A stretch of DNA of 64,000 bases from Salipiger marinus (GTDB lineage Bacteria; Pseudomonadota; Alphaproteobacteria; Rhodobacterales; Rhodobacteraceae). Both the position numbers and the translations under genes were made by a program. Shown here in pieces: positions 51,718 to 60,000 of this stretch. Each line of letters begins with the position of its first letter. The stretch's first letter is position 1. Under the pieces are notes generated by a model that was not told the DNA's origin, ran no database searches, and saw only the letters and a list, made by a program, of their open reading frames with translations. Location: assembly GCF_900100085.1 (NCBI RefSeq), contig NZ_FNEJ01000002.1, positions 1 to 64,000 on the forward strand, read 5' to 3'.

Positions 51718-51779
51718 CTTCTTCTGACTGCAAATATCCCGGGGGAGTCGCCGCAGGCGACGGGGGCAGCGCCCCCTCT
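51718..51779 (+). repeat. intergenic repeat family 1, copy 4
   Basis: CTTCTTCTGACTGCAAATAT, then CCCGGGGGA, then the hairpin GTCGCC...GGCGAC, then GGGGGCAGCGCCCCCTC. It lies in the 202-base gap between DUF2948 and hisD. The left 20 bases are almost identical to copies 1 and 3. Confidence 0.75.
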
Positions 51780-51841
51780 CTCCGGAACTGTCCGGGGCGG
51801 ACGGGCGCCCCCCCCCGACGCCTGCCCGCCTGCCGCGCCGC

Positions 51842-52309
51842 TCAGTCGGGATGGCGCGGCAGCTTGCCCGAGACGGCATTGTAAGGCCGGGTCACGTCGC
51901 GCAGGCGCAGCTCCAGCGCCTCCACCGAAGCGCGCAGCACCCCGTCGCCGGCCAGCGTGAAGATGACCGAGCCCGCGCCGTCTTCGCCCGGCTCGAACCC
52001 CACCGACAGCAGTGCCAGCACCGTGTCGCGCGCCTCGCGCGGGACACCCTGACTGGCCACGCCCAGCACATGCTCCACCACCAGCACCGCGCGCACCCGC
52101 TCGGGCGGCAGGCCTTCGGCGCCCTCCTCGCGGCGCAGCCGGTTCACCAGCAGCACCAGCCGCCGCTGCCGCCGCTCGAAATACATGTCCGCCACCGTCA
52201 GCACCGAATCCTGCAGCAGCGCCGACAGCACCTGCAGATCCTCGGCATCCAGCGCGCCCAGATTCAGCGGCTGGCCGCCCGCATCCTCGAATCGTGCATC
52301 TCTGGTCAC
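51842..52309 (-). CDS. DUF2948 family protein
   Basis: A 155-residue conserved alphaproteobacterial protein of unknown function. [39 protein letters not shown] and [20 protein letters not shown] are the family hallmarks. It is coupled to murA by an ATGA overlap, a common arrangement in this order. Confidence 0.9.
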   Translation of the reverse strand: MTRDARFEDAGGQPLNLGALDAEDLQVLSALLQDSVLTVADMYFERRQRRLVLLVNRLRREEGAEGLPPERVRAVLVVEHVLGVASQGVPREARDTVLALLSVGFEPGEDGAGSVIFTLAGDGVLRASVEALELRLRDVTRPYNAVSGKLPRHPD

Positions 52310-53577
52310 TCGCCCTTGATCCTTTCGATCTTTGCGCCCACGCCGCGCAGCTTGCGGACCACATGCTCATAGCCGCGGTCCAGATGATACACCCGGCTGA
52401 CCACCGTCTCGCCCTCGGCGGCAAGCCCGGCAAGGATCAGCGACACGCTGGCCCGCAGATCGGTCGCCATCACCGGCGCGCCGCGCAGCGCGTCCACGCC
52501 GCGCACCCGGGCCGTGCCGCCATGCACGTCGATCCGCGCACCCATGCGCATCAGTTCCGGCGCGTGCATGAAGCGGTTTTCAAAGATCTTCTCTTCCAGC
52601 ACGCTGTCACCTTCGGCGGTGCAGAGCAGCGCCATCATCTGCGCCTGCAGGTCGGTGGGAAAGCCGGGGAACGGCTCCGTCACCACGTTCACCGCCCGCA
52701 CCCGGCCATTCTTGCGCGCCACTTTCAGCCCGGTCGCGGTTTCCTCGACCGAGATCCCCGCCTCGTCCAGCTTTTCGCAGAAGGCCTGCAGCAGGTCGAT
52801 GCGCCCGCCCAGACATTCCACCTCGCCGCCGCAGATCGCCGGGGCCAGCATATAGGTGCCAAGTTCGATGCGGTCGGTGACCACGCGATGCGTGGCGCCG
52901 CCCAGCCGGTCCACACCCTCGATCTCGATCCGGGACGTGCCTTCGCCCTCGATCCGGGCGCCCATCTTGCGCAGGCACTGCGCCAGATCCACGATCTCCG
53001 GCTCGCGCGCGGCATTTTCCAGCACGGTTGTCCCGCGCGCCAGCACCGCCGCCATCAGCGCGTTTTCCGTGGCGCCCACCGACACCAGCGGAAAGCGCAC
53101 GACGCCGCCGCGCAGCCCGCCCGCAGGCGCCTTGGCATGCACATAGCCGTCGCGCAGATCCATTTCGGCCCCCAGCGCCTCCATGGCCCGCAGATGCAGA
53201 TCCACCGGGCGCGCCCCGATGGCACAGCCGCCGGGCAGCGACACCTGCGCCTCGCCATGCCGCGCCAGCAGCGGCCCCAGCACCAGAATCGAGGCGCGCA
53301 TCTTGCGCACGATGTCATATTCGGCCCGGGTCGAGGTCAGCGCGTGGCTCGACAGCGCCAGCACCTGACCGTCGTTCAGCGCCTGCACCTCGGCACCCAG
53401 CGACTGCAGCAGCAGCGTCATGGTGCGGATGTCCGACAGCCGCGGCGCGTTGGTCAGCGTCAGCGGCTCGTCCGACAGCAGCGTGGCGGGCATCAGTGTC
53501 AGGCAGGCGTTTTTTGCACCTGCGATGGGGATCTGCCCCGAGAGCGGACCGTTGCCCGTCACCAAAATGGAATCCAT
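52306..53577 (-). CDS. murA: UDP-N-acetylglucosamine 1-carboxyvinyltransferase
   Basis: A 423-residue enzyme of the first committed step of peptidoglycan precursor synthesis; the fosfomycin target. The catalytic Cys118 is present in [17 protein letters not shown]. The N-terminal [20 protein letters not shown] and [12 protein letters not shown] are canonical. It starts 3 bases after the stop of the 53-residue protein and overlaps the DUF2948 gene. Confidence 0.97.
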   Translation of the reverse strand: MDSILVTGNGPLSGQIPIAGAKNACLTLMPATLLSDEPLTLTNAPRLSDIRTMTLLLQSLGAEVQALNDGQVLALSSHALTSTRAEYDIVRKMRASILVLGPLLARHGEAQVSLPGGCAIGARPVDLHLRAMEALGAEMDLRDGYVHAKAPAGGLRGGVVRFPLVSVGATENALMAAVLARGTTVLENAAREPEIVDLAQCLRKMGARIEGEGTSRIEIEGVDRLGGATHRVVTDRIELGTYMLAPAICGGEVECLGGRIDLLQAFCEKLDEAGISVEETATGLKVARKNGRVRAVNVVTEPFPGFPTDLQAQMMALLCTAEGDSVLEEKIFENRFMHAPELMRMGARIDVHGGTARVRGVDALRGAPVMATDLRASVSLILAGLAAEGETVVSRVYHLDRGYEHVVRKLRGVGAKIERIKGE

Positions 53578-53580
53578 GCT

Positions 53581-53742
53581 TCAGCCGTCCTTTTCGCTGC
53601 TCTGCCCCGGAGCTGGTTTTTCTGTCCCGCCCCGCGCCTTGGCCTGCGCCTTGCGGCGCGCCAGATTCGCCTTGAGGGCGGCTTTGAGCCGGTCCTCCCG
53701 GGTTGGGGCGGGGGATTTGGGGGTGCCTGTCTTGCGCTCCAT
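53581..53742 (-). CDS. small basic protein upstream of murA
   Basis: A 53-residue frame too short for many gene finders. It reads MERKTGTPKSPAP, then the basic helix REDRLKAALKANLARRKAQA, then an acidic/Ser tail. A GAAGG site lies 4-5 bases before the ATG, and it ends 3 bases before murA. The highly charged helical centre (many Lys, Arg, Ala) suggests an RNA- or ribosome-binding small protein. Similar short frames upstream of murA exist in relatives, to my recollection. The function is unknown. Confidence 0.72.
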   Translation of the reverse strand: MERKTGTPKSPAPTREDRLKAALKANLARRKAQAKARGGTEKPAPGQSSEKDG

Positions 53743-53951
53743 GTGCCTTCTTTAAACGAGGGACGAAAAACCGTCCAGATTGCGCTTGCACCCCCGGAAC
53801 TTTGAGTCTAATCACCGCGCCACGCCAACCCGGCGCCCGGCGCTTCTACGAAGCAGCGCAGAGAATTCCGGGAAAGGCGATGAAAGCAAAGGCTTTTCCA
53901 GAGCCGCTTGATCCAGGGTCTTCTCTGGAGTAGCAATCTGGAGGGACATAG

Positions 53952-54026
53952 GCTGTGGTAGCTCAGTGGTAGAGCACACCCTTGGTAAGGGTGAGGTCGA
54001 GAGTTCAATCCTCTCTCACAGCACCA
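53952..54026 (+). tRNA. tRNA-Thr (GGT anticodon)
   Basis: A complete 75-base cloverleaf with encoded CCA. The acceptor stem pairs GCTGTGG (53952-53958) with TCACAGC. The D arm has GCTCAGTGGTAGAGC, the anticodon arm has CCCTTGGTAAGGG (anticodon GGT at 53984-53986, reading ACC/ACU), and the T arm has GAGAGTTCAATCCTCTC. The discriminator is A. There is no sign of phage integration at its 3' end. Confidence 0.97.
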
Positions 54027-54131
54027 TCCCCCTTCCTGTATCTCATTCATAATCCGGCACCTCTTGGGCGCGCGCGTTGGTGCGCCCTGCGGCGCGGCAG
54101 GACCGGCTCCGGTCCCGCCGTCACGCTTGGG

Positions 54132-54944
54132 TCAGTCAAAGGGCCATGGTCCGGAAAACCGGCCCAAGGGCAGCAGGGTGCTGGTCAGGCAGGGCCCCGG
54201 CACCTCGTGCCAGCGGTAGAGGGTGACCGCGCCCGGTTCCAGCACCAGCCCCGGATCCCGCCCTGCCCTATGGTCCAGCGCCACGGCATGACAGGGGGCG
54301 GGCGCGATCTGGCAGGGGATTCGCCCGATCTGCCCGGTCACTGCCCGGTGCACATGGCCCGAGATCATCCGCACCGGGCCGGGATGCGCCTCCAGCCGGG
54401 CCATCAGCGCAGCCCCATTATGCAGGTTGTCCGCATCCATCGCCGGAATCCCCGAAGGCAGCCACGGATGATGCGTGGCGATCACCGCAGGCTGGTCGCC
54501 AAGGGCGGTCAGGGCGCTGTCCAGAAACTCCAGACCTTCGGCACAGAGACGCCCGTGATGCGCGCCCTCCAGCAGCGTGTCGAGCGCGATCACCGAATAA
54601 GGGCCAAAATCCCGCTGCCAGTGAATCGGTCCCTCCGCAGGCAGCCACGATGCCCCGGCACAGGCCGCACGCATCGCGGCGCGCTGGTCGTGATTGCCCG
54701 GCACCGCCAGCCAAGGCAGATCAAGCGTCGCCATGATCTCGAGGAAATGCGCGTATTCCTCGGGGGTGCCGTGATCGGTCAGATCGCCGGTTACAATCGC
54801 GCAGGTGACCCCTTCCAGCAGCGGCAGCCGGTCGTTGATGGTGGCGACCGCCAACCGCAGCGCGGTGGCAGTGTCGGAGCGGCCACAGACCAGCGCGCCC
54901 TTGGCGACGATATGGGGGTCGGTGATCTGGATGAAACTGGACAT
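54132..54944 (-). CDS. class III metallophosphoesterase / cyclic- or glycero-phosphodiesterase-like
   Basis: A 270-residue calcineurin-like phosphodiesterase. The metal ligands are Asp9 and His11 (TDPHIV), Asp54 (TGDLTDHG), Asn84-His85 (GNHD), His158-His159 and His197-Val-His199 (GHVH). This is the CpdA/GpdQ type, which cleaves cAMP or glycerophosphodiesters. It starts at the stop of the ABC ATPase gene and is last in the LacI-ABC operon, so an imported phosphodiester is a plausible substrate (inference). Confidence 0.86.
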   Translation of the reverse strand: MSSFIQITDPHIVAKGALVCGRSDTATALRLAVATINDRLPLLEGVTCAIVTGDLTDHGTPEEYAHFLEIMATLDLPWLAVPGNHDQRAAMRAACAGASWLPAEGPIHWQRDFGPYSVIALDTLLEGAHHGRLCAEGLEFLDSALTALGDQPAVIATHHPWLPSGIPAMDADNLHNGAALMARLEAHPGPVRMISGHVHRAVTGQIGRIPCQIAPAPCHAVALDHRAGRDPGLVLEPGAVTLYRWHEVPGPCLTSTLLPLGRFSGPWPFD

Positions 54945-55975
54945 CAGGCGTGGTCTTCCGCAGGCAGGGACAGGAGCGCGTCGGGCGCGATGGACAGGCG
55001 CACGGCCTCGCCGGGTCTGGGCGCGCTGTGCCCGGCATGCAGCGCGGTCAAAAGGTCAGGGGCCGCCCCCGACAGCGCGAGGCGGTAATGGGTGCCCAGA
55101 AAGGTCACCGCCTCGACCCGGGCGGCCAGCGGGCCCTCGGGGTCAAGCCGGATGTCCTCGGCCCGCACGAACACCTGCTGGCCCGCCGCGCCGGGGCGCA
55201 GCCGCAAAGCGCCGCCCGGCAGATGCAGGTGATCCCCGGTGACGCGCCCGCGCAGCGGCATCGCCCCGCCGACAAAGCGGGCGACAAAGCCGGAGGTCGG
55301 GTTGCGGTAAAGCGTCTCCGGCGTGCCGATCTGCGCCACCTGCCCCGCCCGCATCACCGCGACGCGGTCGGCGATGGCCATGGCCTCGTCCTGATCGTGG
55401 GTGACAAAGATCGCGGTGATCCCGAAGCTGCGCAGCAGCAGCGCAAGTTCGTCGCGCAGCTGGCCGCGCAGCGCCGCATCCAGCGCCGAGAGCGGCTCGT
55501 CCAGCAGCAGCACCCGGGGGCGCGGCGCGATGGCACGGGCCAGCGCCACGCGCTGCCGCTGCCCGCCCGACAGTGCCGTGACCGCCCGGCTGGCATAGGG
55601 CTGCAGCTGGCAGAGCGCCGTGACCTCGTCGACCCGGGCGTCGATATCGGCCCGCGCCAGCCCCTGCATCTTCAGCCCGTAGCCGATATTGGCCCGCACC
55701 GACATGTTGGGAAACAGCGCATAGGACTGGAAGACCATGCCGATGCGGCGCCGTTCCACCGGCAGCGCCGTGACCTCCTCGCCGTCGAACAGCACCCGGG
55801 CGCCGGGATCGGGCTGTTCCAGACCGGCGATGATGCGCAGAAGCGTGGTCTTGCCACAGCCGGAGGGCCCCAGCAGCGACAGGATTTCGCCCGGTGCGAT
55901 GGTCAGATCGGTGGGCAGCAGCGCCTTGGTGCCACCGGCAAAGGTCTTGGCGACGCGGGACAGGGACAGGGTCAT
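54944..55975 (-). CDS. ABC transporter ATPase (FbpC/PotA type)
   Basis: A 343-residue ATPase. Walker A is GPSGCGKTTLL, the Q-loop is in IGMVFQSYALFPNMS, the signature is LSGGQRQRVALARAI, Walker B is VLLLDEPLSALD and the H-loop is in FVTHDQDEAMAIADR. A C-terminal TOBE domain (from ~residue 265, with MPLRGRVTGDHLHLPGG) closes it. Start 55975 overlaps the permease stop. Spermidine/putrescine, iron or 2-aminoethylphosphonate importers share this architecture. Confidence 0.92.
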   Translation of the reverse strand: MTLSLSRVAKTFAGGTKALLPTDLTIAPGEILSLLGPSGCGKTTLLRIIAGLEQPDPGARVLFDGEEVTALPVERRRIGMVFQSYALFPNMSVRANIGYGLKMQGLARADIDARVDEVTALCQLQPYASRAVTALSGGQRQRVALARAIAPRPRVLLLDEPLSALDAALRGQLRDELALLLRSFGITAIFVTHDQDEAMAIADRVAVMRAGQVAQIGTPETLYRNPTSGFVARFVGGAMPLRGRVTGDHLHLPGGALRLRPGAAGQQVFVRAEDIRLDPEGPLAARVEAVTFLGTHYRLALSGAAPDLLTALHAGHSAPRPGEAVRLSIAPDALLSLPAEDHA

Positions 55976-56760
55976 GACAGGATCCTCTGGGCACGGGCGC
56001 TGGCCCATTGCATGGCCACCAGCAGCGGCACGATCATCACGAAGAAGACCAGCGTATAGGCGGAGGCGATTTCCAGCCGCATGGAGGCGTAGCTGTCCGC
56101 CAGCCCCACCGGCAGCGTTTTCAGATAGGGGGTGTGCAGCATCCATGTCAGGTTGAATTCCCCGATGGACAGCGTGACCACGGTCAGCGCCCCGGCCAGA
56201 ATGCCCGGCAGGGCATTGGGCACCACGATGTCGACAAAGCGCCGCGCCGGACCGGCGCCCAGCGTGGCCGCCCCCTCCTCCAGCGTTTTCAGGTCGATGG
56301 CGGCCAGCACCGCCAGCACGGAGCGCACCATGAACGGCAGCGTGTAAAGCACATGGCCGACAAGGATGAAGGCCCAGCTGGTGCGGAACCCGCTATAGGA
56401 TCCGTAAAGCTGCAGCAGTGCCAGCGCCAGCGCCAGACCGGGAACGGCCAGCGGCAGCGAGATGAACTCCTCCAGCACGCGCGCCGCGCGACCGGGGCGG
56501 CGGGCCAGCGCATAGGCGGCGGGCACGCCCAGCACCAGCGTCACCGCCAGACAGGCCAGCGCCAGCCAGATCGACAGCAGGATGCTGGAGGCGTAAAGCC
56601 CCCAGACCTCGCCCACCCATTTCAGGGTCAGGCCGGAGGACAGGCCGCGGAAATAGTTCACGGTCAGCCCCGCCAGCACCGACTGCACGATGGGCACCAG
56701 CAGGAAGGCGCAGGCCAGCAGCGTGACGGCGAGCGGGATCAGACGGGTCGGGTGTCGCAT
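55972..56760 (-). CDS. ABC transporter permease (second, PotC-like)
   Basis: A 262-residue inner-membrane permease with about six hydrophobic segments. The EAA loop lies in LEEGAATLGAGPARRFVDIV. It is preceded by the first permease after 4 bases and overlaps the ATPase gene. Confidence 0.9.
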   Translation of the reverse strand: MRHPTRLIPLAVTLLACAFLLVPIVQSVLAGLTVNYFRGLSSGLTLKWVGEVWGLYASSILLSIWLALACLAVTLVLGVPAAYALARRPGRAARVLEEFISLPLAVPGLALALALLQLYGSYSGFRTSWAFILVGHVLYTLPFMVRSVLAVLAAIDLKTLEEGAATLGAGPARRFVDIVVPNALPGILAGALTVVTLSIGEFNLTWMLHTPYLKTLPVGLADSYASMRLEIASAYTLVFFVMIVPLLVAMQWASARAQRILS

Positions 56761-56764
56761 GACC

Positions 56765-57568
56765 TTAGCCCCCCGCCGCCACGGTGCCGCCGGACAGGCT
56801 GCGCGCGAGCAGCAGCAGCGCCCATGTCACCAGCCCCAGCACCACCGACAGCGCCGAGGCCATGGCGATGTTCGCCGACAGGGTGAATTCGGTGTAGATC
56901 ACCATGGGCAGCACGTCGATGTCGGTGGCCAGCGTGAAGGCGGTGCCAAAGGCCCCCATCGCGGTGGCAAAGGCGATGGCCCCTGCCGCGATCAGCGCGG
57001 GCGCCAGCGCGGGCAGCACCACATCGACCATCACCCGCCATGGCGGCGCCCCCAGCGTGCGCGCGGCCTCTTCCAGCGCGGGGTCGATCTTTTCCGCCGC
57101 CGCCATGACGGTCAGCAGCACGCGGGGGATCGAGAAATAGAGATAGCCCAGAAACAGCCCGGTGACCGAATAGGCAAAGACCCAGTGGCCGGGCAGAAGC
57201 TGGTTCACCAGCCCCTGCCGCCCGCCCAGCAGGATGATCATGAATCCCACCACCACGCCGGGAAAGGCCAAGGGCAGCGTCAGGATCGACAGCAGCACCC
57301 GGCGCCCGGCAAAGCGGCTGCGCGCCAGAAACAGCCCCGCCGTGGTCGAGACGGCCAGCGCGGCGGCGGTCACCGCCAGCGACACCAGCAGCGTCTGGCC
57401 CAGCGTCGCGAGGTAGCGCGGGGTGCGCAGGATGGTCAGATAGATCGCCCAGCCCTCGGCGCCTTCGCCGGAGGCAAGGACCAGCCGCACCAGCGGGATC
57501 GCCAGAAAGGCCAGCGCGAAGCTGGCGAGCGGCACGAGGCACAGCAGAAGGAAGGAACGGTGGCTCAC
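56765..57568 (-). CDS. ABC transporter permease (first, PotB-like)
   Basis: A 267-residue inner-membrane permease with about six hydrophobic segments. The EAA loop lies in LEEAARTLGAPPWRVMVDVV. A 66-base gap with a hairpin separates it from the binding-protein gene. Confidence 0.9.
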   Translation of the reverse strand: MSHRSFLLLCLVPLASFALAFLAIPLVRLVLASGEGAEGWAIYLTILRTPRYLATLGQTLLVSLAVTAAALAVSTTAGLFLARSRFAGRRVLLSILTLPLAFPGVVVGFMIILLGGRQGLVNQLLPGHWVFAYSVTGLFLGYLYFSIPRVLLTVMAAAEKIDPALEEAARTLGAPPWRVMVDVVLPALAPALIAAGAIAFATAMGAFGTAFTLATDIDVLPMVIYTEFTLSANIAMASALSVVLGLVTWALLLLARSLSGGTVAAGG

Positions 57569-57593
57569 AGCGGGGCTCCGGTGCGGACAGGGG

Positions 57594-57624
57594 GACGGGG
57601 CGATGCGCCGGGCACCGCCCCGTC
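57594..57624 (-). terminator. intercistronic hairpin after binding-protein gene
   Basis: Perfect 9-base arms GACGGGGCG / CGCCCCGTC with a 13-base loop, in the gap between the binding-protein and first permease genes. This is the third such hairpin in an importer operon of this window. Confidence 0.55.
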
Positions 57625-57634
57625 GGGGTCGCGG

Positions 57635-58630
57635 TTACTTGACTTCGTTCAGGTAGCGCTCGCCAAAGGCGGCCTGTGCGCGCTCCATCTCGGCATAATC
57701 CACGGCCACGGCGCGCTCGTAATCGGCGGCGGGCAGGAATTTCTCGGCCACCTCGGCGGGCAGATCGACCGGGCGGGCGGGCTGCAGATAGGCATTGGTC
57801 CAGATCGCCTGCCCCTCATCCGACAGGATGAAATCCAGCGCGCGCTTGCCCGCCTCGGGATGGGGGGCATCGGCGACAAGGCTCATGACATAGGGCACGC
57901 GCACCGAGCCTTCGCAGGGCAGGACGAATTCGAAATTGCCGTCCTCCTCGTATTTGGCGCGATAGGCGTTGAAATCGTAATCGAACAGGATCGGAATCTC
58001 GCCCGACACCACCCGCGCATAGGAGGTCTGCTTGGGCACCAGCGGGTCGTTCTGCGCCAGATCGTTGAAATAGGCGATGGCCGGGTCGAAATTGCCCAGA
58101 TCGCCGCCAAAGGCCATGTTCGCGGCCACGGCACCGGCATAGCCCACAAAGGCCGAGGACGGGTCGAGATAGCCCACCATGCCGCGATATTCCGGCTTGG
58201 TCAGATCGGCGAAACACTGCGGCACCGGCGCGCCCCCCAGCGCGTCGACATTCACGAACAGGCCCAGCGTGCCGTAATGCACGGCGAACCAGCGGCCTTC
58301 GGGATCCTTCAGACCGTCGGGGATCTCGTCAAAGCCTGCGGGCTTGTAGGGCTCCACCACGCCTTCCGCCCCCGCCTTGATGCCGGTGGTGACGCCGTAA
58401 TAGGCCACATCCGCCACCGGGCTCGCGCGTTCGGCCAGAAGCTGGCTCAGGGTCTGGCCGGAGTTCTTGTTGTCATGCGGCATCTGGATGTCGGCCTGCG
58501 CATCCAGCGCGTCCAGCATCGAGGCCCAGTCCGCCCATTCCGGCGGGCAGTTGTAGCAGATGGCGTCTTCGGCCAGCGCGGGCATGGCGATCGCGGTTGC
58601 GAAAAGCGCCGAAAGAACAGTATGTTTCAT
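57635..58630 (-). CDS. ABC transporter substrate-binding protein (PotD/FbpA-like)
   Basis: A 331-residue periplasmic protein with signal peptide ~1-21 (TVLSALFATAIAMPALA). The mature part is a family 1/6 binding protein with the hinge pattern WFAVHYGTLGLFVNVDALGG and FDPAIAYFNDLAQNDPLVP. Two Cys in AICYNCPPEWADW near the mature N-terminus are unusual. The substrate is unknown. It starts 4 bases after the LacI gene stop, so it lies in the same transcript. Confidence 0.9.
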   Translation of the reverse strand: MKHTVLSALFATAIAMPALAEDAICYNCPPEWADWASMLDALDAQADIQMPHDNKNSGQTLSQLLAERASPVADVAYYGVTTGIKAGAEGVVEPYKPAGFDEIPDGLKDPEGRWFAVHYGTLGLFVNVDALGGAPVPQCFADLTKPEYRGMVGYLDPSSAFVGYAGAVAANMAFGGDLGNFDPAIAYFNDLAQNDPLVPKQTSYARVVSGEIPILFDYDFNAYRAKYEEDGNFEFVLPCEGSVRVPYVMSLVADAPHPEAGKRALDFILSDEGQAIWTNAYLQPARPVDLPAEVAEKFLPAADYERAVAVDYAEMERAQAAFGERYLNEVK

Positions 58631-58634
58631 CGGT

Positions 58635-59717
58635 TCATCCTTGTTTGAGATCGGTCTTGAGCGAGAGAACGGACGGCGGCCGGGGGGCAACCCGGTCGTC
58701 GTCGCGGCGATCCGCGCGGGGAGGTGCCAGCGTGGCCCCCGCGCGAAAGGTGAAGGGCAAGGGCGGCAGCTGCACCGGGGCGCCGCCCTGCAGAAGGTCC
58801 AGCAGCGTCAGCGCGGCCTGACGGCCCATCGCAGCGGGCTCGGTCTCGATCGTGGCCAGCGGCACGTCCAGCAGCCGCCCGATTTCGATGCCGTCGAACC
58901 CCACCACCGACAGGTCGCGCGGCACCCGCCAGCCCAGCAGGCGCGCGGCCTTCTGCACGGCGATGGCCAGAAAATCGTTCGAGGCGAAGATCGCGGTCAG
59001 ATCGGGCAGCGCGGCAAGGGTCTGCGCCAGCCGTTCGGGGGTATTGGCCTCGGTCTCGGTCAGTTCGATCAGCACCGGGTCGGGCAGACCGCGCAGGCGG
59101 CATTCGGCCAGAAACCCGGCATAGCGGTTGCGCGAACGGTCGGAACTGGCAAAGCGCAGCGCCAGAAACGCCGTGCGCCGGTGCCCCAGATCGCCAAAGC
59201 GGCGGGCGACCTCGCGCGCGGCGGCGCCGTTGTCCACATGGGCGGAGGGCAGGCCCGCCACCGGATCGTGGAACATCAGCGCCACCGGGATGCCGCGCGT
59301 CCGCGCCAGCGCAAGCGCCGCGCTGTGCTCCGGCGCCACCATGGTCACGATCAGCCCGTCGACCTCTTTCGCGATCAGCGTCGCGATGGCGTCATTGTCG
59401 GCGGCACCGTCATAATTGGAACTGGCGATCAGAAGCTGGTAGCCGGTGCCCGCCAGCACGGTCTGCAGCCCCTGAACCGCCTCGGCAAAGACCGGATTGG
59501 CAAGCGACGGCACAAGGCAGCCCACGGTCATCGACCGGCTGCTCTGCAGCGCCCGCCCCAGCGCGCTGAAGGAAAAGCCCAGATCCTGCGCGGCCTTCTG
59601 CACCCGGCTGCGGACATCGGCGCTGGCGGGTCCGGAATTGTTCAGCACCCGGCTTGCCGTGGCGATGCCACAGCCCGCCCTGCGCGCCACATCCTTGATG
59701 GTGACCTTGGCCTTCAC
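58635..59717 (-). CDS. LacI family regulator
   Basis: A ~360-residue repressor. The helix-turn-helix is TIKDVARRAGCGIATASRVL at the N-terminus, with the hinge helix near residue 50-60 (ALGRALQSSRSMTVG). The rest is a periplasmic-binding-protein-like ligand domain (ASNDFLAIAVQKA, VGFDGIEIGRLLDVPL). I choose GTG at 59717 because it has GGAG upstream. GTG 59726 and ATG 59750 are further in-frame options; the last would put the start inside the operator palindrome. The C-terminal ~30 residues are a basic extension. It begins the ABC-phosphodiesterase operon and probably represses itself. Confidence 0.9.
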   Translation of the reverse strand: MKAKVTIKDVARRAGCGIATASRVLNNSGPASADVRSRVQKAAQDLGFSFSALGRALQSSRSMTVGCLVPSLANPVFAEAVQGLQTVLAGTGYQLLIASSNYDGAADNDAIATLIAKEVDGLIVTMVAPEHSAALALARTRGIPVALMFHDPVAGLPSAHVDNGAAAREVARRFGDLGHRRTAFLALRFASSDRSRNRYAGFLAECRLRGLPDPVLIELTETEANTPERLAQTLAALPDLTAIFASNDFLAIAVQKAARLLGWRVPRDLSVVGFDGIEIGRLLDVPLATIETEPAAMGRQAALTLLDLLQGGAPVQLPPLPFTFRAGATLAPPRADRRDDDRVAPRPPSVLSLKTDLKQG

Positions 59718-59734
59718 CTGCTCCACTCTCCGAT

Positions 59735-59750
59735 ATGGAAACGTTTCCAT
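59735..59750. promoter_or_regulatory. LacI-type operator
   Basis: Perfect 16-base palindrome ATGGAAACGTTTCCAT with the central CG typical of LacI-family sites, 18 bases upstream of the chosen LacI start. Only one copy was noticed. It would control the whole operon down to the phosphodiesterase gene. Confidence 0.75.
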
Positions 59751-60000
59751 GTGGGGATACAGGCGATTCCCAACAGGAGTATGACGCCCGGCGGCAAACT
59801 TGGGCGCGGCGCGGCCCGACCGGCCGCGCGCCCCTGCCACCCCGCGTCACCGCGCCGCTGCCCGGCGCTCCGGGCGGTCTCTTGACAGGGCACGGGGGCA
59901 GGCGTAACGCGCCTTCCGATGCGCCATATTGCGGCGCAGCGTGTCGTCCGCCGCGTGGCCGGTTTCCGGCAAATGAGCGGGCCCTTTCGAAAGCGCGATC

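Noticed and set aside
53952-54026. tRNA-Thr as an integration site
   Set aside because: No integrase gene, no direct repeat of the tRNA 3' end, and ordinary housekeeping genes on both sides.
53808-54050. Minus-strand frame with ERGLNSRPHPYQGCALPL
   Set aside because: This is the well-known spurious peptide read from the antisense of a tRNA gene, here tRNA-Thr.
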